64,000 bases of DNA from Lunularia cruciata (taxonomy: Eukaryota; Streptophyta; Marchantiopsida; Lunulariales; Lunulariaceae), in contig OX419759.1 in the NCBI GenBank assembly GCA_948567375.1, forward strand, positions 44,792,593-44,856,592. The letters are read 5' to 3'. Position 1 is the stretch's first letter. Every line of letters begins with the position of its first letter. A model generated the notes under the pieces. It searched no databases and was not told where the DNA came from. It worked only from the letters and a program-made list of their open reading frames with translations. Both the position numbers and the translations under genes were made by a program. Positions 10,266 through 19,870 of the stretch are shown in pieces.

Positions 10266-10430
10266 ATGGAGATAATCTTTCAACTTATGGATAAACTATC
10301 CATGAGAGTTAGATTAATATGCACTCTAGGATTTGATGTTGCTATAGAAATCTTGGAGCAACCTGAACCTTTTGTGTTCCCTAGAGTGGATTATTCTCAG
10401 ATGGTGTTAGTCATGTATATACTCTATTAG
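10266..10430 (+). CDS. Family C leader micro-ORF 2 (54 aa)
   Basis: A 54-residue frame, MEIIFQLMDKLSMRVRLI to YILY, starting 2 nt after the stop of the zinc-knuckle ORF. It aligns along about 43 residues with micro-ORF 1 at 8971-9141, with roughly 45 percent identity by eye. The two therefore look like ancient duplicates bracketing the zinc-knuckle ORF. Function unknown. Confidence 0.45.
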   Translation: MEIIFQLMDKLSMRVRLICTLGFDVAIEILEQPEPFVFPRVDYSQMVLVMYILY

Positions 10431-10440
10431 TAATAGAGTG

Positions 10441-10498
10441 AGAGAAAAAAAAAAAGAAAAAAAAATTTATGAGAAAAGAAAGATAGTGAGGGGTTAAG
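10441..10498 (+). other. A-rich leader before gag-pol start
   Basis: Purine tract (runs of A with single G) directly before the gag-pol ATG at 10,499. Purely compositional. Confidence 0.5.
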
Positions 10499-13400
10499 AT
10501 GGGGAAACTTCCGGTTTTCTTTGGCAAGGATGGAGAAGATGTGGAGGCCTTTGTGAGAGACTTCAAGAGAGCTTGCATAGGAAACAATGAGAGGAGGAAG
10601 AATGAGTGGGCCTCATTATTACCAGATTTCTTTGAGGATGCAGCACTTACATGGTATGAGTCAGAATACCAAAAGAGAGAGAGGAGAGAGAGGGAAGAGG
10701 AGTCTTGGGAGACTTTGACTTCAGCACTCATTGAGAACTTTCTTCCTGATGAGAGTTATGAGAGATTGATGAGTGAGGTTACATTTCTCAAGCAAGGAGA
10801 TGGAGAGAAAGTGAGGGTCTATGTGGAAAGAGTGGAAAAGTTGGAGTCCAGATTTCGCATAGTGTTGAGGAAGGGTGGGGATGATGTGGAGACTACAATG
10901 ATTGGCATAGGGGCCATGCTCACCAAGAATTTTGTGGGAGGATTGAGACCACAAATTAGAAGCAAGGTGAGATATGAGAAACCTTCTTCCAAGGTTGAAG
11001 CTATCAAGATCGCAATTCGTATGGAGGAGAGTTTGGAAGGGGATGAGAGTGATTTGGTGGTGAAGGAGGTTGTGCATCCTCCTCAAGGCTACAAGTATGG
11101 TGGAACTTCTGATACTTTGGTGACAAGGGTTGCACCACAAGTAGTAGTTGCTCCAATTCTTGCACCTCCACCAAAAGATCCACTCCAAACCATCACAGAA
11201 CAACTTGCGGATCTCAAGATCAATGTGGTGCAACTATGGGAGAAGAGAGAGGTGGATCAGAATGTAGGGAGAGGACCTAGGAGTTATGGAAACTATCCAT
11301 ATAGAGGAGGCCAACCAGCCAACAATTTCAATGAGAGAAATTGTTTTGGTTGTGGAGGAAGAGGCCATATCCAAAGGAATTGCCCAAATTCCACTTACCA
11401 TGGAGGAAGGGGTTATGAGGGAGCCAATAGAGGGAAAGAGGGAGGTAGTGAAACCCAAGTGGCTCCTAATCCCAACAAAGGTAAGGGGATAGCATCCATA
11501 GATGTGGTTGAGAGCAAGTATGAGAAGGGAGAGTGCTCAAACTCCAAGGGTCTTAATTTGGAGCTTTTGGCACAAGAGAAGAAGAGAGCTCGTTTTGCAG
11601 AGGATGTTCACTCTTCTCAAGGATTTACTTCAAGCAAGGATACTCCTATGTCTACTAGGAGCACTCGCACCTCAACACCATCAACAACAAAGACTCCAAG
11701 GAAGAAGTTGGGGATGGAGGACTTCTTGATCTCAAAGCAACAATGGAACTACAATGTGTTGGAGGATGTTGGTAGTCACAAGGCTAACATCACAGTGGGC
11801 CAATTAATTGCTTTGAACCCTACCTTGAGAAAGGAGCTTAGAGGTGGTTTGAGTTCTACAAGGAGCAAAAAGAAGAAGAAGGCAAAAGTTCCAGTATCAA
11901 TGGGGGTGGTGGATGCCAAGCCAGCACCATGGGAGGCTTGTGAATATGCCTCCAAGATTGATGTGAGAGTGAATGGTCACAACATCAAGGATGCATTGGT
12001 TGATGGAGGATCAGCAGTGAATGCCATGTCAGAAAGGTTGATGAAGTTGGGTATGATACCCTCAAGACCTTCAACATTTGTGGTGAGCATGGCAAACAAG
12101 CAACAAGTTCGACCAGTAGGGGTGATGGATAAGGTGGTAGTTTCAGTTATGGGAGTTCAAAATCTCATGACTTTCCAAGTCTTGAAGGATTCAAGCTATG
12201 ACTTACTTCTTGGGAGGCCATGGTTGAGAGCAGCACGCACAACTGATCGATGGCACAAAGGGTACTTGAGGATTGGGCCATCAAACCATAGAGTCACTGT
12301 TCCTGTGACTAACACCACCAACACTTCACATTCAGATACCCCATCTTCTAATTATTGGGAATCAGATTCTGAAGAAGGAGCTTCAGGTGTGGACACAAGC
12401 ATGGAAGAGGAGACTTCCACGGAGGAAGATGAATCTGAATCTGATTCAGATGTGTATCCCTTGTGTGCTATGGATTTTGCACCTAAGCCAGAGGTTTTGA
12501 AGGACCCAGATAAATCACCATTGACACTTGAGGAGGTAGAGAGAAGGTTATCTACCCTCAAGTATGGCCCAAATGTTACCAAGGAGGAGAAGGTGAGATT
12601 TGAGGAGATTTTCCGCAAGTTCATCCATGTGTTTGCTTTTAGTTACAAGGATTTGAAGGAAGTCACCTTGGAGGAGCACAAGACAGAGGTGGAGTCACAT
12701 GCAAGACCAATCCGCCAAAAGCAATGTCGCATTAGCCCACCAATATCTTTGGTTGTGAAGGAGGAGATTGATAAGCTCAAGGAGGCTGGATTTATCTTTG
12801 AGGTGGAGAATTCAGAATGGGTGTCTCCAATTGTCATTGTGAAGAAAAAGAATGGCAAGCTTCGGGTATGTGTGGATTACAAGAAGCTTAATGCTGTTAC
12901 CAAGAAGGACTACTACCCATTGCCATTCATTGATGAGATCTTGGAGGAGGTTGCAGGTCATGAGAGGTACAGTTTTGGAGATGGTTATAGTGGATATAAC
13001 CAAATAAAGATTGCACCAGAGCATCAACAACTCACCATATTCACCACACCTTGGGGAACTTACGCTTTCAAGGTCATGCCTTTTGGGCTTTGCAATGCTC
13101 CAGCCACATTCCAACGGTTCATGAACAAGGTATTTGAACCTTTCATTGGGAAATTTGTGAGAGATTTCATTGATGACTTTTGTGTCTATGGGAGCAAGGA
13201 GGAGCACTTTGAGCACCTAATCAAAGTCTTGCAACGCTTGGATGAGGCAAATGCATCACTCAACCCAGAGAAGTGCATTTTTGGATGTGAAGAAGGTCTA
13301 CTTTTGGGGCACATCATCTCCAAGGATGGAATAGCAGTTGATCCTGAGAAGGTGAGGAAAATCTCAGACCTTCCATTCCCTTCAAGCTTGACAAAGTTAC

Positions 13401-14203
13401 GCCAATTCTTGGGAATGGTTGGGTACTATAGGAGGTTCATCTTCTCATTTTCCAACAAGGCTTATGCATTGACCATCTACATGAAGAAGGGTGTAGATTA
13501 CATGGTGATTTTGGAAGACAAGGAGGCTCTCAAAGCTTTTGAGGAGCTCAAGCAATCCCTTGTTGTAGCTCCAATTCTTGCTAAACCTGATTGGAGTAAG
13601 CCTTTCATCCTCTACACTGATGCTTCTAATGTAGCTATAGGATGCACTCTTAGTCAATTAGACCAAGATGGGCATGATCATCCAATAGCTTATGCTAGTA
13701 GGCAGATGGTTTCAGCAGAGAAGAACTACTCTGTCACAGAGAGAGAAGGGTTGGCAGTGATCTTTGGTCTCAAGAAGTTTAGACACTACTTGATTGGAGG
13801 GAAAGCCACAATTGTCACGGATCACAAGGCTTTGAAGTACATCTTCAACAAGCCTAATGTTGAAGGGAGACTAGCAAGGTGGATGATACTCTTGTCTGAG
13901 TATGACTACACAATTGAGGATAGGCCAGGAAAGAAACATGCAAATGCTGATTTGTTATCTAGAGCCTATGATCATGATGGAGATGAGCCAGTAGATGATT
14001 CCTTCCCGGATGAGGAGCTCATGACAATCTCAGTCACTCAAGAGATTCCAATGGAGTACAAGGAGATTGTGGATTTTGTGACAAGAGGTAACTATCCAGA
14101 AGGGATGCATGCTAGGGAGAGGAAGGCCCTTGCAGCAAGATCTAGACCTTACACAATGGTGGAGGATATTCTTTTTCACCAAGGAGCAGATGGTCTACTT
14201 TGA
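10499..14203 (+). CDS. Family C gag-protease-RT-RNase H polyprotein (1,234 aa)
   Basis: A continuous 1,234-residue frame from the first ATG after the A-rich leader. Gag capsid-like region at residues 1-200 (FFEDAALTWYESE, FVGGLRPQIRSKV). Zinc knuckle CFGCGGRGHIQRNC at about 281-294. Aspartic protease with DALVDGGSAVNAMS, catalytic Asp about 502, and LLGRPWLR downstream. RT with WVSPIVIVKKKNGKLRVC, the fingers motif, and catalytic FIDD with Asp 892/893. The Phe form of this box is normal in Ty3/gypsy. RNase H with FILYTDASNVAIG (Asp 1041), TDHKALKYI and HANADLLSR. It ends at TGA 14,201-14,203. The integrase continues in the same frame, so the stop is either an inactivating CGA-to-TGA change (it falls in a CpG) or a readthrough point. 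Coding is otherwise intact. Confidence 0.95.
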   Translation: MGKLPVFFGKDGEDVEAFVRDFKRACIGNNERRKNEWASLLPDFFEDAALTWYESEYQKRERREREEESWETLTSALIENFLPDESYERLMSEVTFLKQGDGEKVRVYVERVEKLESRFRIVLRKGGDDVETTMIGIGAMLTKNFVGGLRPQIRSKVRYEKPSSKVEAIKIAIRMEESLEGDESDLVVKEVVHPPQGYKYGGTSDTLVTRVAPQVVVAPILAPPPKDPLQTITEQLADLKINVVQLWEKREVDQNVGRGPRSYGNYPYRGGQPANNFNERNCFGCGGRGHIQRNCPNSTYHGGRGYEGANRGKEGGSETQVAPNPNKGKGIASIDVVESKYEKGECSNSKGLNLELLAQEKKRARFAEDVHSSQGFTSSKDTPMSTRSTRTSTPSTTKTPRKKLGMEDFLISKQQWNYNVLEDVGSHKANITVGQLIALNPTLRKELRGGLSSTRSKKKKKAKVPVSMGVVDAKPAPWEACEYASKIDVRVNGHNIKDALVDGGSAVNAMSERLMKLGMIPSRPSTFVVSMANKQQVRPVGVMDKVVVSVMGVQNLMTFQVLKDSSYDLLLGRPWLRAARTTDRWHKGYLRIGPSNHRVTVPVTNTTNTSHSDTPSSNYWESDSEEGASGVDTSMEEETSTEEDESESDSDVYPLCAMDFAPKPEVLKDPDKSPLTLEEVERRLSTLKYGPNVTKEEKVRFEEIFRKFIHVFAFSYKDLKEVTLEEHKTEVESHARPIRQKQCRISPPISLVVKEEIDKLKEAGFIFEVENSEWVSPIVIVKKKNGKLRVCVDYKKLNAVTKKDYYPLPFIDEILEEVAGHERYSFGDGYSGYNQIKIAPEHQQLTIFTTPWGTYAFKVMPFGLCNAPATFQRFMNKVFEPFIGKFVRDFIDDFCVYGSKEEHFEHLIKVLQRLDEANASLNPEKCIFGCEEGLLLGHIISKDGIAVDPEKVRKISDLPFPSSLTKLRQFLGMVGYYRRFIFSFSNKAYALTIYMKKGVDYMVILEDKEALKAFEELKQSLVVAPILAKPDWSKPFILYTDASNVAIGCTLSQLDQDGHDHPIAYASRQMVSAEKNYSVTEREGLAVIFGLKKFRHYLIGGKATIVTDHKALKYIFNKPNVEGRLARWMILLSEYDYTIEDRPGKKHANADLLSRAYDHDGDEPVDDSFPDEELMTISVTQEIPMEYKEIVDFVTRGNYPEGMHARERKALAARSRPYTMVEDILFHQGADGLL

Positions 14204-15322
14204 AGAGCAGTGGGTAAGGAAGAGTCTATCCTACTTATAAAGGAGTTTCATGAAGGTTTAGTATGTGGAGGACACTTTGCAGGAAAGGTGACTGCTTTCA
14301 AGATTCTAGATGCAGGTTACCATTGGAGAGGGATTTTCAAGGATTGTCTTGATTATTGCAAAACTTGTCATGTTTGTCAAGCTTTTGCTAGAAAGTCTAC
14401 ATCCACTCCACCACTTGGATCAATTCCATTGCTAGGACCTTTTGAGAAGTGGGGAATTGATTTTGTAGGACCTCTCAATAGAACCCCAAGGAACAATCGG
14501 TACATTGTGGTAGTTACTGATTACCTTACCAAGTGGGTTGAGGCTAGACCATTGAGGGACAAGAATGAAGATGAAGTGGGTAGATTTCTTTATGAACGCA
14601 TTATCACTAGGTTTGGATGCCCTTTGGAGTTGGTTTCTGATAGAGGAGGAGAGTTTACAGGAAGCATTACTACAGCCATGCTACGACATTTCTCTATCAC
14701 ACATAGAGTAACTACATCCTATAAGCCAAATTCCAATGGCTTGGCAGAGAGAACCAATCAGACCTTGTGCATGATGTTGGCCAAAGATGCAGAAATGGAG
14801 GGGGCTAAACATCATTGGGACAAGAGGATTCATGCAGTTTTGTGGGAGTATAGGACAACCATGAAGACTTCCACTGGATATTCTCCATTCCAATTGGTGT
14901 ATGGTATTGAGTCTACCTTACCTATTCACTTTGATCTTCCTACCTTCCAAAGCATTCATAGGAGATTGAAGAAAGCACAAGGAAGTGATGCAGGGAAGTC
15001 AAGGAAGGATCAACTCATGGAGTTGGAAGAGGCAAGAGCAGTTGCTATGGTTCGAGTGGAGCAAGCCCAAAGGAAACAAAAGGAGAGCTATGACAAGAGG
15101 CAAGGCAAGAAGAAGGTGGAGCCTTTCAAAGAAGGTGATTGGGTAATGTTGTTTGATTCCATTCGATTCAAGAGAGTGCAAAAGAAGTTTTTGCCTAAGT
15201 ACTTTGGACCTTTCATAGTAGAGAAGGTGTGGGGAAATTACACCTATGATCTCAAGGAGTTGGGAGGAAGACACTTTGATAGGATTAACCATGATAAGTT
15301 GAAGATGTACCATAGAAGGTAG
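14204..15322 (+). CDS. Family C integrase
   Basis: Continues in the gag-pol frame immediately after the TGA. No ATG sits at its start, so separate initiation is doubtful. Counting from the GTG at 14,210: HHCC zinc-binding domain (His 14, His 22, Cys 53, Cys 56; HEGLVCGGHF and CKTCHVC). Catalytic core WGIDFVGPL (Asp 84), LVSDRGGEF (Asp 144) and NGLAERTNQ (Glu 180), which keeps the D,D(35)E spacing. GPY/F-like C-terminus LPKYFGPFIVEKV near residue 325. It inserts the element DNA into the host genome. No chromodomain or PHD finger follows: the frame ends at KMYHRR. Confidence 0.93.
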   Translation, partial: RAVGKEESILLIKEFHEGLVCGGHFAGKVTAFKILDAGYHWRGIFKDCLDYCKTCHVCQAFARKSTSTPPLGSIPLLGPFEKWGIDFVGPLNRTPRNNRYIVVVTDYLTKWVEARPLRDKNEDEVGRFLYERIITRFGCPLELVSDRGGEFTGSITTAMLRHFSITHRVTTSYKPNSNGLAERTNQTLCMMLAKDAEMEGAKHHWDKRIHAVLWEYRTTMKTSTGYSPFQLVYGIESTLPIHFDLPTFQSIHRRLKKAQGSDAGKSRKDQLMELEEARAVAMVRVEQAQRKQKESYDKRQGKKKVEPFKEGDWVMLFDSIRFKRVQKKFLPKYFGPFIVEKVWGNYTYDLKELGGRHFDRINHDKLKMYHRR

Positions 15323-15356
15323 AGAGACCTTCACTTTGAGGACAAAGTGAAAACTT

Positions 15357-15370
15357 AGTCCGGGGGTAAA
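15357..15370 (+). promoter_or_regulatory. Polypurine tract of family C
   Basis: A G-rich run (GTCCGGGGGTAAA) directly abuts the 3' LTR. It is the expected primer site for plus-strand DNA synthesis. Confidence 0.6.
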
Positions 15371-16049
15371 TGTAACACCCATTTGTGCATGTGTGTGGTA
15401 TTGTGATATTTAGCTTGGTATTACAAGTACTTAAGAGATATTATTTATATAGAGATAAAGGATGGTTCTATATTAGTCATGGTTAGCTAAAGTTAGTCAT
15501 AGCTAAGATAGATGGGACCTTACTTTAGAGGAAGTAGAAAAGATGAGCACCACTATTTTGGATTTTAGTGTGTTGACTTGGTATTATTCCTAGGTGTTTG
15601 GCTTTGGGGAAAGAGTTGAGAACTCTTGGGCCCGCAAGCCTTTTTGTTTTGGATTCTTCTTTAGTCCAAGGATAGCCCATGTGAAGGAATCCTTGCTTTA
15701 GTGGTTGGGTCAAGATAAGGGGAATATGCCCATGTGAATGGATATTCCTTTCTACTTTTTGACTTTACTTGACTTTTAGTCTAGTAACTTGAGTTACTAC
15801 GGTAATTAGTAACTTTGGTACGTAACTATTTCACAAGTATATAAACAAGGAGTGAGGAGGTACTCATCATCCTTTCATTTGCAACTATCTCTCTCTCATT
15901 GAGTTCTCTAGTGAGCAATGTCTTGAGTCTTGGAGTGTTAGCCTTGGAGGAGTATGATGGAGTTGGGGTTCCTTGCCTTCTTAGTCCATGGTGCGCTACC
16001 ATAATAGCCATCAGAGGTTCATCCTGAGTGAGAGACAGGCCGGCTCACA
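15371..16049 (+). repeat. 3' LTR of family C element
   Basis: 679 bp, read as identical to 8251-8929. Followed by GGCC, the 4-bp target duplication, and then by the resumed gag of family A copy 2. Confidence 0.95.
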
Positions 16050-16053
16050 GGCC

Positions 16054-17160
16054 ATACTCCAAGGAGATCAGATTTAGGTGTTGAGGCTTCCACCTCTTAT
16101 GTTGGTGATAGAGACATCTTGGACTTTATATGAGCGACTGATGTACATCCCGAAAAACTTGGTGATGCAGATGGGACCGGCAGCCCTGCTTTGAGAGAAT
16201 GTGTGGAGTAGCACAAGTAGATGCATGTGCCATAATGACTAAGAGTGCAGTACGTGGTCTAGAGCCTAGAGGAGCATTAGTGGAGTTAGACCCATAGAGA
16301 GGAGAGGCTGATAGAGATATTAGACTCCCTTAGTCTTTCACACTCTATGAGGCACTATAGAGGACATCCATGGCTCCTAGACATCCTAGTGTAGGGGTGG
16401 TAGGTGGGGATGGAGTGCATGATAGACTAGATGTTAGTCAACTACTTTCTACTACAAAAATTGAGTCAAGCATAATGTTGGGGGTGGCTTAATTGATTAT
16501 GCGCTTCCCTTTGTTCTTAGCCAAAGACATGTTTACATTAAGAGTTAATCTAGCTTTAGTGTCCTGCTTGGCTACCACACTTTGTGAGAGTAGGGATGAA
16601 GTGGTTCTTACTTCTAAAGCAAATATGGTTGATAATGGATCTAACTTGGTTAAGGAGCATGGGATCCATTTAACAACCAATGGTTTATGGCAAGTAGCAA
16701 TAGCTAGATTGGAGAAGTTACCAACTAGACTTGCCTTTGAGCAAGCGAGGTTAACACTTGGAATTGTCCTATTGGATAACCAAAGGGAGATTTTTGGTTT
16801 GGTAGGACCTTCAAGGAAGGTTTATACACCATAAAGAGTCTTATTAGACTCTGGTGTGCAACTCCTTATGTTGGAGAAGGCTACAATTGTTGGTTTGGAG
16901 GTACAAAAGATCAATGTGGAGAGGTGTCCATTTTAGATGTAGACATCTTTAGGGGTGGTTTTACATAATATCAAATATGGAGAGCTTATTATCTAGATTC
17001 CTACCCATTCATCTGATTGATAGCTTTGTGATGAGAGCTCAAGCCATTGTGATAGTAGCAAAGTCATATGATGTGCTGGTTGGTGGAGCAATGTTATATC
17101 TCACAGGTTTCAATATTGACTATTGGGAGGAGATAGCCTCTTATAGACCAAGTTGGTAGT
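16054..17160 (+). pseudogene. Family A copy 2: gag 3' part, protease and linker
   Basis: Resumes the gag frame interrupted at 8250 (AILQGDQI, then LPPLMLVIETSWTLYERLMYIP near 16,085-16,150). A longer open stretch at 16,360-16,835 leads into VLLDSGVQLLMLEKA near 16,845-16,885, a retropepsin active site with Asp-Ser-Gly. It is followed by SYDVLVGGAMLYLTGFNIDY near 17,068-17,130. Several TAG/TGA stops occur. The segment feeds directly into the methyltransferase-like region, which shows that both belong to one element. Confidence 0.8.
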
Positions 17161-17299
17161 CAAGTGAAGGAAAAATATGTTGCCTACCAGTACGCTTTAG
17201 TAGTGGTAATCTTGGCTCACTACAATCAAGGACTATGGTATCAATTTAAACTTTTAGTGATTCCATTACTTGGATGATTTATTGGCGAGGAACACCCAT

Positions 17300-18041
17300 G
17301 CAGAGGATACTCTAGTACTAAAGGAGATCACTTGGATTTGGAGTACAAGTGAGATCTTTCTATCTACCTTGGATGTTCATTGTGGAGTTTTGAGGAGGTA
17401 TTGCAATAACATGTAGATTAGTTGGTGCAATAAGCTTGGAGTACCACCAGGAGACTAGTGTGAGGATGAGCCTCCAAAGTCTATCATGTTATCACCTTTG
17501 GATACCACACCCATTGCTTGGTAGTATCTAGTAAAGGGAGTATGTCTATTGTTGTTGTTTGGTGGGATTAGCATAGGATAAGTTGCAATATTATAGGCAA
17601 GTATAGAGGTACTTGTATGTGGAGAGAGATGAGATTGTTATGCAAGTCTCTCTACATCATTGGGCCTATTGGTATCCTAAGTTATTATTGATGTCAATAG
17701 TTAGGGGTTACCAAAAGACCTATCAATAAACATTACTGGTTGGGAGTCCAGGACTTTGAGAGACATGGTCCCATTCATATAGTGATTTCTAGATGGCCAT
17801 GTTAGGGACATACCGGTGCTGGCTGAGATTAGGGTCTCTAGGCTTCCCATTCTGGTGTGTTTTAGGAGATGTTATATATACTATGACATCTCTAGGTTCA
17901 TCAATATGTTTTTCTAGCCTACATTTTGGAGAACATCCTTTTGATTGGATGATTCTTGCACCCAAGTGGTGGTGAGTACACATGGTAGGTACATTCTTGG
18001 ATGGGACCTATCATGTTGTTGGATGCAGCTAGAGTGGGATA
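17300..18041 (+). pseudogene. Family A copy 2: C5-cytosine DNA methyltransferase-like domain, N-terminal part
   Basis: Cytosine-5 methyltransferase signatures in the right order, spread over three frames by indels. Motif I (SAM binding): CLLLLFGGISIG at 17,543-17,578. Motif II-like acidic end: YVERDE at 17,616-17,633. Motif IV: IVISRWPC then stop then GH at 17,782-17,811, with the Cys as the catalytic nucleophile; the Gln expected after PC is now TAG. HSGVF near 17,845. Motif VI: AYILENILLIG near 17,917-17,949, with the ENV-type Glu. Motif VIII start: LLDAARVG at 18,016-18,039. It lies between the protease and the RT of family A. The open frame is lost, so the enzyme is dead here. The rest of the domain resumes at 19,426. 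I know retrotransposon-borne cytosine methyltransferases only from a few algae and dinoflagellates. Confidence 0.82.
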
Positions 18042-19425
18042 TGTGAGCTATGAGCCGGCTTGTCTCTCACTCAAGATGAACCTTTGATGGTTTTTATGGT
18101 AGCGCACCTTGGACTAAGAAGGCAAGGAACCCCAACTCCATCATACTCCTCCAAGGCTAACACTCCAAGACTCAAGACATTGCTCACTAGAGAATTCAAT
18201 GAGAGAGAGATAGTTGCAAATGAAATGATGATGAGTACCTCCTCACCCCTTGTTTATATACTTGTGAATTAGTTATGTACCAAAGTTACTAATTACCGTA
18301 GTAACTCAAGTTACTAGGCTAAAAGTCAAGTAAAGTCAAAAAGTAGAAAGGAATCCATTCACATGGGCATATTACACTAGCATGTGATCCTATCTTGACC
18401 CAACCACTAAGTCAAGGATTGCTTTACATGGGCTATCCTTGGACTATAGAAGAATCCAAAACAAAAAAGGCTTGCAGGCCCAAGAGTTCTCAACTCTTTC
18501 CTCAAAGCCAAACACTTAGGAATAATACCAAGTCAACACACTAGAAACCAAAATAATGGTGCTCATCTTTTCCACCTCCTCTAAAGTAAGGTCCCTTCTA
18601 TCTTAGCTATGACTAACTTTAGCTAATCATGACTAATGTAGAACCATCCTTTATCTCTATATAAATAATATCTCTCAAGTACTTGTAATGCCAAGCTAAA
18701 TATCACAATACCACACACATGCACAAATGGGTGTTATAGAGCAAGCTTATCTCTCACTCAAGATGAACCTCTGATAGCTATTATGGTCATGCACCATGGA
18801 CTAAGAAGGCAAAGAACCCCAATTCCATTATACTCCTCCAAGGTTAACACTCCAAGACTCAAACCATTGCTCACTAGAGAACTTAATTAGAGAGAGAGAG
18901 AGTTGCAAATGAAAAGATAATGTGTACTTCCTCACATCTAGTTTATATACTTGTGAAATAATCATGCACCAAAGTTACTAATTACTAGAGTAACTCAAAT
19001 GACTAGGCTAAAACTCAAAAAAATTCTAAATTCTAAAAGAATATCCATACTCATAAGAATATTCTCTTAAGCATGTGGTCTTATCTTGACCCAACCACTA
19101 AGTCAAGGATTCCTTCACATGGGCTATCCTAGTACTATAGAAGAATCTAAAACAAAAAGACTTGTGAGTCCAAGAGTTCTCAACTCTTTCCTCAAAGCCA
19201 AACACATAATAATACCAAGTCAATACATTAGAATCCAAAATAGTGGTGCTCATCTTTTCCAATTTCTCTAGAGTAAGGTCCCCTCTATTTTAGCTATGAC
19301 TAACTTTAGCTAATCATGACTAATATAGAACTATCCTTTATCTCTATATAAACAATATCTCTCAAGTACTTATAATATCAAACTAAATATCATAAAAGCA
19401 CATACATGCACAAATGGGTGTTGTA
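18042..19425 (-). repeat. Two family C solo LTRs, one inserted in the end of the other
   Basis: Both are reverse-orientation relatives of the 679-bp family C LTR. The inner one spans 18,049-18,738 (TATGAGCC to GTTATA) and is flanked by GAGC on both sides (18,045-18,048 and 18,739-18,742). The outer one is split: its first 7 bp (TGTGAGC) lie at 18,042-18,048 and it continues at 18,739-19,425 (ends GTTGTA). The outer copy is flanked by GATA/GATT (18,038-18,041 and 19,426-19,429), a 4-bp duplication with one change. The outer LTR sits inside the methyltransferase region of family A. Confidence 0.88.
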
Positions 19426-19870
19426 GATTGTAAGCTCATTATCTTCATCTTTGGTAGACAAACCTCTTACCCAGAGAGGTTCTACAACATGCTTATGATG
19501 GGGTTCAGCAACTAGATCACCTTACTATCGATGATATTTTTGATGTTGGACGTTAGTATCAAATAGTGGTAGCGGCTAATAGGTCACCTATGGAAATGGT
19601 AAACCTTTTTGGTCAGCCTAGAGTTGCTTTACCCACACTTATGAGTTTCCTAAGCTCCCATGCTTTTTGAGAAGGAGGTCTTGGACTTGTTTGGGACTCA
19701 TAGTTACAACAATTGGTGGAGCCTAACATCAATGAGAGGGAGTGGGCAATGAGTTTCCATAATGATATTACCATTGTTACAATAGTGTCAAAGGCATACA
19801 AGCATCAAGTGTTAGATCAAGCTATGGACCTAAATTGCTTGATCTAGATTGTGAACCTTGGCTTGCTAGA
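19426..19870 (+). pseudogene. Family A copy 2: methyltransferase-like domain, C-terminal part
   Basis: Continues the domain after the nested LTRs. TNLLPREVLQHAYDGVQQ near 19,480-19,535 would follow motif VIII. Next come VVAANRSPMEMVNL near 19,566-19,610 and QQLVEPNINEREWAMSF near 19,707-19,757, where the ERE..MSF core resembles motif IX/X. Then VLDQAMDLNCLI near 19,809-19,845, where DQAMDLN takes the place of the GN..-type motif X. Several stops (for example TAG 19,701-19,703). On its own this part is weaker evidence than the first half; its place and order make the case. Confidence 0.65.

Larger units (their letters stand above)
8251..16049 (+). mobile_element. Family C: complete Ty3/gypsy LTR retrotransposon
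   Basis: A 7.8-kb element with 679-bp LTRs at both ends that I find identical by eye, TG...CA termini, a tRNA-Asp type primer-binding site, gag-pol, a G-rich polypurine tract and a 4-bp target duplication GGCC (8247-8250 and 16,050-16,053). The order is gag, protease, RT, RNase H, integrase, so it is Ty3/gypsy. The primer-binding site resembles the Athila/Tat branch. Identical LTRs mean a very recent insertion. The target is the gag of family A copy 2. A single in-frame TGA (14,201-14,203) divides the integrase from the rest. Confidence 0.95.
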
